The notes under the pieces were generated by a model, which saw only the letters and a program-made list of their open reading frames with translations, ran no database searches and was not told the DNA's origin. From Thereva unica (taxonomy: Eukaryota; Arthropoda; Insecta; Diptera; Therevidae): DNA of 64,000 nt. The stretch spans positions 177,210,516 to 177,274,515 of the forward strand of contig OX465281.1 in the NCBI GenBank assembly GCA_949987705.1, read 5' to 3'. Position 1 is the first letter of the stretch. Each line of letters starts with the position of its first letter. Below are positions 32,891 through 44,460 of the stretch, in pieces. Made by a program: the position numbers and the translations under genes.

Positions 32891-33256
32891 ACATTTAAAT
32901 TTAAATTTTGAATACTAAATTTTGTAATATTGTAACACATTTCCTTAACTTTAAAATATGTTTTATTTATGTATATACAAAATATTGCAATAATCGTAAT
33001 CGTAATCGTCAATTATTATGGCTGATAATCGTAATCGTTATCGTAATCGCTAAGTGATAATCGTTTCATCACTAATTTAAATTTAAATTTTGAATACTAA
33101 ATTTTGTAATATTGTAACACATTTCCTTAACTTTAAAATATGTTTTATTTATGTATATACAAAATATTGCAATAATCGTAATCGTAATCGTCAATTATTA
33201 TGGCTGATAATCGTAATCGTTATCGTAATCGCTAAGTGATAATCGTTTCATCACTA
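32891..33256. repeat. Tandem duplication of the hAT right end (about 183-bp unit)
   Basis: The stretch from ATTTAAATTTAAATTTTGAA to the terminal TCGTTTCATCACTA occurs twice in tandem with almost no differences, so the element carries two copies of its right terminus. Only the outer one abuts the TTTATAAT duplication. Confidence 0.85.
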
Positions 33257-34065
33257 TTTATAATCTTTAATTTTTTACGATATTTATTGAATTCTTTGCC
33301 CTGGATGTAGTTGAAACGTCATCAATTTTCACCAAAACTTGTATAAAGGGTTATTTTTGGCGGCTGATTACGAATCTGTGGTCAGATATTCAAAAAAAAT
33401 GAACCTCTTTCCATGAAATGAATTTTGGACCGCCATCTTGGCTGCCATTTTGAATTTTGAAAATCTGGCCGCAGATTCGTAATCAGCCGCCAAAAATAAC
33501 CCTTTATACAAGTTTTGGTGAAAATTGATGACGTTTCAACTACATCCAGGGCAAAGAATTCAATAAATATCGTAAAAAATTAAAGATTATAAACAAATAC
33601 TCATAACTTTCGAAATCCTTAAGGGCCCATCGAGATTTTTGATCGAGGTGTTAGAGTGACTTCTCCCGAACATTTTGACACCAAAAACGTCCATTTTCGA
33701 GATGGGGTATTTGAGAAATTGAATTTTAAAGTTTTTTACTATTTTTTGACCTTTTGACCTTGAATTCGAAAATATGTTTATGTTTTTCAGCAAATTTGTT
33801 TGTAAACAACCCCTCCGACCTGAAAACATGTAAAACCTATCAAAAACGTCGACCCCAACGAAAGATATAGAGCCAAAATCGAGAAAGAAAGTCAAAATTC
33901 ATAAAAATCCCTAAAAACGCATTTAATTTTTATTGTCAATATATTGTCGAAAAAATTCTAAAAAAAATTTTTTTGTAGTCTCAAATAGTTGCCCAAAGTC
34001 CCTGAAAAATTTCAGCCAAAACGGAGGGGGGTCGAAAAATTTTGTCCGATTTGACGTGGAATGTC

Positions 34066-36073
<2,008 letters not shown>

Positions 36074-36139
<66 letters not shown>

Positions 36140-36143
36140 TATA
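36074..36143. repeat. (TA)n microsatellite
   Basis: About 30 TA units between the R1-like poly(A) and the 3' end of the Helitron-like element. Confidence 0.95.
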
Positions 36144-38994
36144 CTAGCATAAAACCCGCGTGCCTTGCAACGCCTTTAAATAAAAACTGTTTATTATGTG
36201 CAACGTTTTCCTACAAAAAAAAAAAAACAAACAAAAAAGTCAGCTGTCATTATCCCTAAAAGGGTTTATTATAGTGCATTTTTTTAATAAATATGGTAAA
36301 CAAATTGCTGCGTATATCACCTCTGCTCAACAAATCTGCAAGTTTTGAAGCAGAGATTGGCATGTTTATGTCCCCCATTTCACTGCGTTAGGGGATGAAT
36401 TTCGAAAAATTGCTTCTTAGTGAATGTCCACGTCATTATAGAGATGCACTGTCAAAATTAAAGCCAGCTCCAGCGGTTTGGGTTAACCTCATTTAACCCC
36501 CTTAGGGGATAAATTTCAAAAAATCGCTCCTAAGTGGATGTCCACGCCATTATAGGGATGCACTGTCAAAATTACCGCCCTATAGCTTCAGCGGTTTGGG
36601 TAAACCCTATTTCACCCCCTTAGGGGATGAATTTCGAAAAGTCGCTCTATAGTGGATGTCCACGCCATTATAGGGATGCACTGTCAAAATTTCAGCCCTA
36701 TATCTATAGCGGTTTGGAAAAACCCCATTTCACCCCCTTAGGGGATGAATTTCGAAAAATCGCTTCTTAGTGGATGTCCACGCTATTATAGGGATGCACT
36801 GTTAAATTTCAGCCCTATAAATTTAGCGGTTTGGAAAAACCCCATTTCACCCCCTTAGGGGATGAATTCCGAAAAATCGCTTCTTAGTGGATGTCCACAT
36901 CACTATAGGGATGCACTGTCAAAATTTCAGCCCTATATCTATAGCGGTTTGGAAAAACCCCATTTCACCCCCTTAGGGGATGAATTTCGAAAAATCACTT
37001 CTTAGTGGATGTCCACGCCATTATAGGGATGCACTGTCGAAATTTCAGCACTATAAATTTAGCGGTTTGGAAAAACCCCATTTCACCCCCTTAGGGGATG
37101 AATTCCGAAAAATCGCTTCTTAGTGGATGTCCACATCACTATAGGGATGCACTGTCAAAATTTCAGCCCTATAGCTCCAGCGGTTTGGGTAAACCCCATT
37201 TCACTCCCTTAGGGGATGAATTTCGAAAAATCGCTTTAATAGTGGAAGACCACGCCATTATAGGGAAGCACTGTCAAAATTACAGCCCTATAGCTTTAGC
37301 GGTTTGGGTAAACCCTATTTCACCCCCTTAGGGGATGAATTTCGAAAAGTCGCTCTATAGTGGATGTCCACGCCATTATAGGGATGCACTGTCAAAATTT
37401 CATCCCTATATCTATAGCGGTTTGGAAAAACCCCATTTCACCCCCTTAGGAGATGAATTTCGAAAAATCGCTTTATAGTGGAAGACCACGCCATTATAGG
37501 GATGCACTGTCAAAATTTCAGCCCTATATCTATAGCGGTTTGGAAAAACCCCATTTCACCTCCTTAGGAGATGAATTCCGAAAAATCGCTTCTTAGTGGA
37601 TGTCCACATCACTATAGGGATGCACTGTCAAAATTTCAGCCCTATATCTATAGCGATTTGGAAAAACCCCATTTCACCCCCTTAGGGGATGAATTTCGAA
37701 AAATCACTTCTTAGTGGATGTCCACGCCATTATAGGGATGCACTGTCAAAATTTCAGCCCTATAAATTTAGCGGTTTGGAAAAACCCCATTTCACCCCCT
37801 TAGGGGATGAATTCCGAAAAATCGCTTCTTAGTGGATGTCCACATCACTATAGGGATGCACTGTCAAAATTTCAGCCCTATAGCTCCAGCGGTTTGGGTA
37901 AACCCCATTTCACTCCCTTAGGGGATGAATTTCGAAAAACCGCTTTATAGTGGATGTCCACGCCATTATAGGGATGCACTGTCAAAATTTCAGCCCTATA
38001 TCTATAGCGGTTTGGAAAAACCCAATTTCACCGCATCTGGTTTGGAAAAACCCCATTTCACCCGCTTAGGGGATGAATTCCGAAAAATCGCTTCTTAGTG
38101 GATGTCCACATCACTATAAGGATGCACTGTCAAAATTTCAGCCCTATAGCTCCAGCGGTTTGGGTAAACCCCATTTCACTCCCTTAGGGGATGAATTTCG
38201 AAAAATCGCTTTAATAGTGGAAGACCACGCCATTATAGGGATGCACTGTCAAAATTACAGCCCTATAGCTTTAGCGGTTTGGGTAAACCCTATTTCACCT
38301 ACTTAGGGGATGAATTTCGAAAAGTCGCTCTATAGTGGATGTCCACGCCATTATAGGCATGCACTGTCAAAATTTCAGCCCTATATCTATAGCGGTTTGG
38401 GAAAACCCCATTTCACCCCCTTAGGGGATGAATTTCGAAAAATCGCTTTATAGTAGATGTCCACGCCATTATAGGGATGCACTGTCAAAATTTCAGCCCT
38501 ATATCTATAGCGGTTTGGAAAAACCCCATTTCACCCCTTTAGGGGATGAATTCCGAAAAATCGCTTCTTAGTGGATGTCCACATCATTATAGGGATGTAC
38601 TGTCAAAATTTCAGCCTTATAGCTTTAGCGGTTTGGAAAAAACCCATTTCACCCCCTTAGGGGATGAATTTCGAAAAATCGCTAGGGATGCACTGTCAAA
38701 AATTTCAGCCCTTTAGCTCTAGCGGTTTAGGTTGTGCGTTGTCTTTCAGTCAGTTACTTTTTATACAATAGAAAAAAAGTAAAGAAAATAAATCCCCTTA
38801 CAACTTATTGAACCCCATTTCACCCCCTTCAACCCTTTTTTCTCCAAAAAAAATAGCCTATGTCCGTCTCCAAGGTCTAAACTATGTCTGTTGCAAATTT
38901 CATCAAAATCGGTCCAGCGGTTTAAGCGTGAAAGCGTAACATACAGACAGACAGACAGACAGAGTTACTTTCGCATTTATAATATTAGTAAGGA
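36144..38994 (-). mobile_element. Helitron-like non-autonomous element, second family, with minisatellite core
   Basis: On the minus strand it starts TCCTTACTAATATTATAAAT after A and ends ATGCTAG before T. The GCGT/ACGC hairpin (loop TGCAAGGC) lies about 10 bp before the end. Near the 5' end is a run of GTCTGT repeats (the plus strand shows CAGA units at 38,944-38,963) and a block CCGCTGGACCGATTTTGATG. The middle is a 118-bp tandem array. Ends and layout match widespread insect Helitron relatives. A 3'-end fragment of the same family lies at 49,299. Confidence 0.75.
36391..38700 (+). repeat. Minisatellite array, about 118-bp unit, 19-20 copies
   Basis: Units contain GGGGATGAATTTCGAAAAAT, GTGGATGTCCACGCCATTAT, GGGATGCACTGTCAAAATTT and AGCGGTTTGG. 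Several subtypes recur in blocks: a pair separated by about 975 bp (around 37,098 and 38,073) is nearly identical, pointing to expansion of multi-unit segments. Unrelated in sequence to the 128-bp array. Confidence 0.92.
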
Positions 38995-39000
38995 TAATAT

Positions 39001-39301
39001 ATATATATACTCGCGGTTTTGAATACAATTATTATAACAACAACTTTATTTCACTGATTTTACATTTAGGTTTAAGTTCTGTAAATTTGGAGACGTCTTC
39101 TCCGTCCGGATTTCTGCAGCTGACTCTCGGGTCTTCCTTCTTGCTATCGAGTGATTTTGCCTGATATTTTCAGTTATCACCGTTTCTACTGTTCGGGGAG
39201 GGAGAATAATGGATGTCTATCGTAGATTGGTAGTGTTGGCATTATTATGTATATTTCCTCTCCATCAGCTAGTGTTGTGAGGAAGTTTGTTTTCGTGAAC
39301 A
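39001..39301 (-). repeat. Bel-Pao 3' LTR, main part
   Basis: Matches 58,391-58,699 at most positions (ACTCGCGGTTTTGAATAC onward; GACGTCTTCTCCGTCCGGAT; CTTGCTATCGAGTGATTTTG), with a small indel cluster near 39,200. Minus strand starts TGTTCACGAAAAC. Cut at its TA run, beyond which the Helitron-like element begins. Confidence 0.85.
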
Positions 39302-39578
39302 TCCTGGGCCCCCTTGAAATCCTTGATTTCAACATATGAAAATTGTTGGTGGAGACGTCAACGACTAACCATTCTAGATGATGATGATGCTAAGACCTCA
39401 GTTATGTACTTGGCTGACGGTTGTTGTTGCTTCTGGAATTTCATTAGTTAAAAGAAACAAAAAAAAGGCAAGAAAAATTGGGACTTAGGGAACGGGATCA
39501 TGGGAGATGAGGAATATATTTTATTCTTATCCAATTAATTGCATGCTTAATTTATATTTAAAAAACTTTAATGGCACC
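39302..39578 (-). other. Bel-Pao 3' untranslated segment
   Basis: Between the integrase stop and the 3' LTR. Contains the purine-rich AAGGGGGCCCAGGA (minus strand) next to the LTR, a likely polypurine tract. No env-like frame seen. Confidence 0.5.
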
Positions 39579-40870
39579 TTAGGAGGAAGTTAACTTCAAC
39601 GGAGGTGTTTCTTCCGAACGTACAGATTCTTGACGAGGTAGTGGGCAGATCTTGGTGATCGGTCGTTGGAATTCAGACTGGTCAGTTTTGACTGTTACTA
39701 CTCGGACCAGAGCGTCCGGGCCCGGGTGAGTTTTGGTTATACGGCCCAGTTTCCATTTCAGAGGGAGAAGGCGGTTATCTTTCAGCAAGACTAAATCACC
39801 TACCTTTAAATTAGATTGTGTACGACACCATTTCGGGCGCTGTTGAAGACGTGACAAATACTCGGAACTCCAGCGGGACCAGAATTCTTGGCGGCTCCGC
39901 TGTATGTGTTGCCATCGGTCTAAGAGATGGGACTTGCAATCCAGCAGATTTATTTCTGGAGGGGATACAATAGGCGCTCCTATAAGGAAATGTGCGGGGG
40001 TCAAGGCCCCGTAATCTGTGACATCGTCAGATAAAGGGCACAAAGGTCGCGAATTTAGACACCCTTCAATCTGTGTTGTTAGAGTAATGAGCTCTTCATA
40101 AACAAAGGAGCGGTTACCCGCAATTCTTGTAAAATGATATTTCAGTGATTTCACGCAGGCTTCCCATAGGCCACCGAAGTGAGGGGATGATGGCGGGATG
40201 AAATGCCATTCGATACCTTGGGAATACAGGCTTTGGGCGGCTTCCTTTTCGGCTTGGCTGATAGCCAAGTTGAGTTCTTTGTTTAATTCCCTTTTAGCCC
40301 CTACGAAATTGGTTCCGTTGTCTGAGAATACCTTTTTACAGGCTCCTCGACGGGATATAAAACGGCGAAATGCAGCCAGAAAGGAAGAGGTTGTCATATC
40401 TCCCACCACTTCAAGGTGGATGGCCTTGGTACACAAACATACGAAAACGACAAGATATCCTTTGTATGTCTTACCGCCTCTACCTCGGCTTGCTCTAATA
40501 TCCAAGTGGCCAGTGTAATCGACGCCGTGTGAATGGTCGGCTGGGGAGGACTCGTTCAGGTGGTAATTGGGCCATTAGCTGTGTTTGGGACTGTTTATTC
40601 CAACGAAGACATGTCACACAATTACGAAAACACCTTTTTACACAGTGACGTGCCCGAAGGATCCAGTATCGACGGCGCAAGAAGGATAACATTAACTGAG
40701 GACCTCCGTGTAGAGTGCTGTGGTGGGCCTCACGTACGAGTAACTCGGTGAAATGTCCTTCGCAGGGTAATATAATTGGATGGCGCTCTTCGTAAGGTAA
40801 ATCTGAATATGCTAAGCGGCCACCTACGCGGACAAGGCGTTCGGCATCCAGAAAGGGGTACAATGATAAC
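39579..40870 (-). pseudogene. Bel-Pao integrase and C-terminal domain, frameshifted
   Basis: The first part (to about 40,500) has LLSLYPFLDAERLVRVGGRL, the HPIILP segment and a zinc-binding HH-CC arrangement ending CFRNCVTCLRW. After a frameshift near 40,500, the catalytic core follows: IRASRGRGGKTYKGYLVVFV, then CTKAIHLEVV, FSDNGTNFVGA with the second Asp, and PSSPHFGGLWEACVKSLK with the catalytic Glu. The DUF5641-like tail ends VGDLVLLKD, WKLGRITKTHPGPD and KICPLPRQE. Integrase would insert the cDNA; this copy is broken. Its upstream join to RNase H is interrupted by the CR1/Jockey-type element. Confidence 0.85.
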
Positions 40871-40928
40871 AGCTTGGTGTTTTTTGGTAGTGGTTTTCCC
40901 TGAAGTAAGCAGTCAACTTCAGATCTAA

Positions 40929-43900
40929 ATTTTTTTTTTTTTTTTTTTTTTTTTTATGTGGTAAATACAAGCTTAGGAATCACCCTTTGTACTACATGTC
41001 TGTCATGTCGTTCAAGTCATGGTCAGTGTCTAGTAGTAAGCTTGATTTGAAGGATAGAGGAGAAAGGATAGGTTAGGGGTCTGGAGGGTGCGTGAGTAGA
41101 TGTCGATGAGCCTTGCGTTTGAACTCTAAGATATTATATGAGTTCGGAAACACCGACTGCGGAAGGGAGTTCCACAATCGAGTTGTTCTATTTATAAACG
41201 AACTACTAAAACGTAATGTGCGCGAAGAGGAGGGCTGTAGCGTATGCGGGTGAGCCGAGTTGGCTAGTCTTGTGTTGCGGGAAAAAATTTGCCGTGTAGG
41301 CATGAGGTTTCTGATTTCAGTGGAACAGTCGCTATGGTAATAGCGGTAAAATTTGCTAAGGGCTGCTACATTCCTGCGATGGCTTAAAGGGTCGATGGAG
41401 GAGCAAAGGGTGCTATCGCCAATGAGTTTGATGGCGCGGTTATGCACCTTGTCCAGCCAAGCCAAGGTGGTTTTTGGGGCACCCGCCCAGATATACGAGT
41501 TGTATTCAAGGCGGGGCCGAATGAAGGACTTATAGATTGTAGCCAGAGCAGTTGGCCGAAGAAGGAATTTGCATCTCTTGAGGAAACCCAGGCATTGGAA
41601 AGCTTGTTTAGCGATTTGGAATATATGATTATTCCATCGCAGATCAGAAGATAAGGTTACGCCTAGGATGTTAAGAGATGGGTCAGCCATTACATTCTTA
41701 TTGTCCACTGAGATAGAGGGACGGGTGGTGCAGGTTTTTGTAGAGATGAGACAGTACTTAGTTTTGGTTGCGTTGAATTCGACACGATTCTTGCGGCCCC
41801 AAGCAAGAATAAGTTCAATGTCCCCGTTAATAGAATTGGACATTAGTTCACGGTCTACGGGACAAGGTCTGGCACGTGCTTGCCCTATATTATCGAAGGT
41901 GTGGGAGTAACGCAAAGTACCGTCATCGGCGAAACTGTGAAGTGGGTTGGAGGGGATTGAGAGCAGATCATTAATGAATATAAGAAAGAGGGCAGGTGAG
42001 AGAATCGAGCCTTGGGGAACGCCGGCCGAGATGGAATGAGGGTTGGATTCAACGCCATCCAACACTACCCTGATTGAACGGCTGGAAAGAAAGCTCTCAA
42101 TCCAGTTCCTTAGAACTGAGTCGATACCAATAGCTTGGAGTTTAAGCAGCAGAGCGGGATGCCATACTCTGTCGAAAGCCTTGGATATATCTAGAGCAAC
42201 CAAACCAGATTCACCGAAGCGATGGATGTTTTGGTTGAGAGCCTCAGTCAGACACACAAGAAGGTCGCCAGTAGATCTTTTCGGTCTAAAGCCGTACTGC
42301 CTGTCGTGTAAAATTTGGTTGGATTCCAGATATTTCATCAGCCTTCGATTGATTATTATCTCCATGATTTTGGAGAGAACAGAAGTAATTGCTATTGGGC
42401 GGTAGTTTAAAGGGTCGCTGGCTTCACCTTTTTTGGGAATGGGCTGAACATGAGCTAGTTTCCAAGAGTTGGGATAAACTCCGGAGAAGTATGACAGGGC
42501 GAAAAGTTTGCGCAGAGGTTTAGCCAAAGGTGAGGCACATTTGTTAAGTACCATAGGGGGAATATTGTCTGGGCCAGTGGATTTATTGACGTTGAGATCT
42601 TTGAGACATTTATACACCTCGCGCGTTCTGAAGAAGATCCCGCCCATTGAATGGGCGTTGCGCTCGAGGACCGGTGGTGACGTATCAGCTTCGGGTAGAG
42701 AAGAATTTGAGGCGAATAGAGATGCCAATAAATCGGCCTTGGATTTGCTTTCTGTTATCACCTCCTCCCCATTGATAAGTGGAGGAATTGCGGAAGACGT
42801 GAAATTCTTCTTGATGGAAGTTACCAAGGACCAGAAGTTTTTGCTGCCTACGCGTGTATTTAGGATCTTACTTCGCATCTTGTCGTCAAATGACGTTTTG
42901 ACCTTCCTGATGATGGAATTACAGGAGTTTCTTGATATCATATATTCACGTCGAAGTGACTCATTTGGGGAACATTTGTACGCTCTATAGGCGGCTTCCT
43001 TAGCATTAATTGCGTTTTTGCACTCCCCATTAAACCATCTATTTGGCCTAGGCTTTATAGACTTAGTAGAATGAGGAATGAACAAACACATTCCTGCCCG
43101 TATTATTTTGGTAATACAGAGCGCAGCATAGTTCGCACTGGCACCGCGGAAACACAAATTCCAGTCAGTGGCTTTAAAGAAACGAGTGAGACCCAACCAG
43201 TTGGCTTTCCCATAGTGCCAGACAGTTCTTTTGGGAACTGTGCCGGTTGGAGTGGAGGATGGATATGGGAAATTGGCACTGACTAGTTTGTGGTCCGAGT
43301 TGCCAAGGGGTGAGCTCACCTCGACGGAATATCGAGTGGGATGCGAAGTGAGAAATAGGTCAAGCAGATGGGCTCCGTGACCTGAAACATCCGGAATTCG
43401 TGTCGGACAATTAACCATTTGGTGTAGATTATTTAAGTCTGCAAAAATCTCGGCGTCTTTGCCAGAAACACTGGTGCCATTCGAGTAATTTAGCCAATTG
43501 GCATTATGAACGTTAAAATCACCCGCAACAATGATTTCACACTCCGGGTGGGAAGATAAAAATCCGGAGATTCGTTCTGATATAGCATCGAAGGCTAACG
43601 TTGAGGCTTCATTACTTATATTAGGACTTCTGTATAGAAAACAGAAGAATATGACGTGGCTACGAAGGATTATTTTAACCCATATGTAATTAAAGTCGGA
43701 AGATGTGCTATTGCACACCTTCTGGAGAGCCACGTCATTCCTAACATACATGGCGACACCCCTATGGTCAGAGAAATTGTGCACTAAGCTATACCCAGTC
43801 ACCTGAAATCGATCGAGATCGGAATCGGTGACTTGAGTCTCACTTAGTGCGAGAATGGCCGGGGCATGGATATGTAGGTGGCACATCACGTGAGAGAAGT

Positions 43901-44460
43901 TCGAGAGGAGACCCCTAATATTACAAAAAACAATAGAAAAATGTTTGTTTTTGTTTAGGGGCCTCTCCGACGCAAGGTCCATGACCTCATTTGTGGCTGA
44001 CTCCGCCGGCGATGCAACCATCGGGGCTAACGGGAACAATCCTGTTGCAGTGTTATGCCTGCTAAAACAAGACGATTCCTATCAGCTGGCCGATAAGTGC
44101 TGCAGCGCCGGCGATGTCTAGCTCGGAGTGCGGGGAAGTGGAAAAACGGGAGAAACTTACTTGCCGTCCGTCAGTATTTTGATGTAAAGTCCCGTGCGGT
44201 GATCTTCACTATATATTTTTAAATCCACTACACTAATTAGGTTTGAGCACTTATTACTGCACTTGTTTGAAGTTTATTTTGTTTGTTATTGATATTGATT
44301 ATTTGTTGTTTATATTGAGATGGCGGAAGAATTATTTCACGATTATTGCGGAACCGGGATATTTTTTTTTCTTTTTGAAGGCGGTTAGAGTGGACTGGCG
44401 ACAAGATTCGACCGCACTCACTGCAAGCTCAGTCCCATCCGTTATGATCCGAGTTGCCCA
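40929..44460 (-). mobile_element. CR1/Jockey-type non-LTR retrotransposon in Bel-Pao pol
   Basis: Minus strand, about 3.5 kb: a 5' leader of about 420 bp, one complete ORF, a short 3' end and a poly(A) tail (T run at 40,929-40,956). It separates Bel-Pao RNase H (ending in the RWAQSQH region) from the integrase start. I could not resolve a clean target duplication by eye. Confidence 0.8.
41073..44039 (-). CDS. Endonuclease-reverse transcriptase of a CR1/Jockey-type element, complete frame
   Basis: A 988-codon open frame. The apurinic-type endonuclease is at residues 30-270: FCNIRGLLSN, LALSETQV, YRSPN, IIVAGDFNVHNANW, HLLDLFLTS and SDHKLVSA. The RT is at about 480-790: NKSTGPDNIPPMVL, AHVQPIPKKGEAS, NYRPIAITSVLSK, QYGFRPKRSTGDLL, ALDISKAFDRVWH, AGVPQGSILSPALF, active site SFADDGTLRYS and LGVTLSSDLRW. 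The C-terminal region, HRRNVAALSKFYRYYHSDCS and RTTRLWNSLP, is typical of the Jockey superfamily. Catalytic residues look intact, so this is the best-preserved gene in the window. There is no separate ORF1 here, so mobilisation would need a partner or a different 5' end. Confidence 0.88.
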   Translation of the reverse strand: MFPLAPMVASPAESATNEVMDLASERPLNKNKHFSIVFCNIRGLLSNFSHVMCHLHIHAPAILALSETQVTDSDLDRFQVTGYSLVHNFSDHRGVAMYVRNDVALQKVCNSTSSDFNYIWVKIILRSHVIFFCFLYRSPNISNEASTLAFDAISERISGFLSSHPECEIIVAGDFNVHNANWLNYSNGTSVSGKDAEIFADLNNLHQMVNCPTRIPDVSGHGAHLLDLFLTSHPTRYSVEVSSPLGNSDHKLVSANFPYPSSTPTGTVPKRTVWHYGKANWLGLTRFFKATDWNLCFRGASANYAALCITKIIRAGMCLFIPHSTKSIKPRPNRWFNGECKNAINAKEAAYRAYKCSPNESLRREYMISRNSCNSIIRKVKTSFDDKMRSKILNTRVGSKNFWSLVTSIKKNFTSSAIPPLINGEEVITESKSKADLLASLFASNSSLPEADTSPPVLERNAHSMGGIFFRTREVYKCLKDLNVNKSTGPDNIPPMVLNKCASPLAKPLRKLFALSYFSGVYPNSWKLAHVQPIPKKGEASDPLNYRPIAITSVLSKIMEIIINRRLMKYLESNQILHDRQYGFRPKRSTGDLLVCLTEALNQNIHRFGESGLVALDISKAFDRVWHPALLLKLQAIGIDSVLRNWIESFLSSRSIRVVLDGVESNPHSISAGVPQGSILSPALFLIFINDLLSIPSNPLHSFADDGTLRYSHTFDNIGQARARPCPVDRELMSNSINGDIELILAWGRKNRVEFNATKTKYCLISTKTCTTRPSISVDNKNVMADPSLNILGVTLSSDLRWNNHIFQIAKQAFQCLGFLKRCKFLLRPTALATIYKSFIRPRLEYNSYIWAGAPKTTLAWLDKVHNRAIKLIGDSTLCSSIDPLSHRRNVAALSKFYRYYHSDCSTEIRNLMPTRQIFSRNTRLANSAHPHTLQPSSSRTLRFSSSFINRTTRLWNSLPQSVFPNSYNILEFKRKAHRHLLTHPPDP

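Larger units (their letters stand above)
32174..33256 (+). mobile_element. hAT deletion derivative in the left foldback arm
   Basis: Ends TAGTGATGAAACGATT and, inverted, AATCGTTTCATCACTA. An 8-bp duplication, TTTATAAT, flanks it at 32,166-32,173 and 33,257-33,264. The intact right foldback arm shows the site with a single TTTATAAT, which confirms the ends. Many ATCGTAATCG-type repeats lie near both termini. Contains a C-terminal hAT transposase piece. Confidence 0.92.

Noticed and set aside
37098..38306. Two nearly identical 77-codon frames
   Set aside because: Minisatellite translation; their identity reflects block duplication in the array.
36391..38700. Regularly spaced repeats resembling a CRISPR array
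   Set aside because: Units of about 118 bp are continuous minisatellite copies without unique spacers, in a eukaryotic setting, and inside a Helitron-like element.
41353..43286. Plus-strand frames of 60-160 codons
   Set aside because: Shadows of the CR1/Jockey-type ORF on the minus strand.
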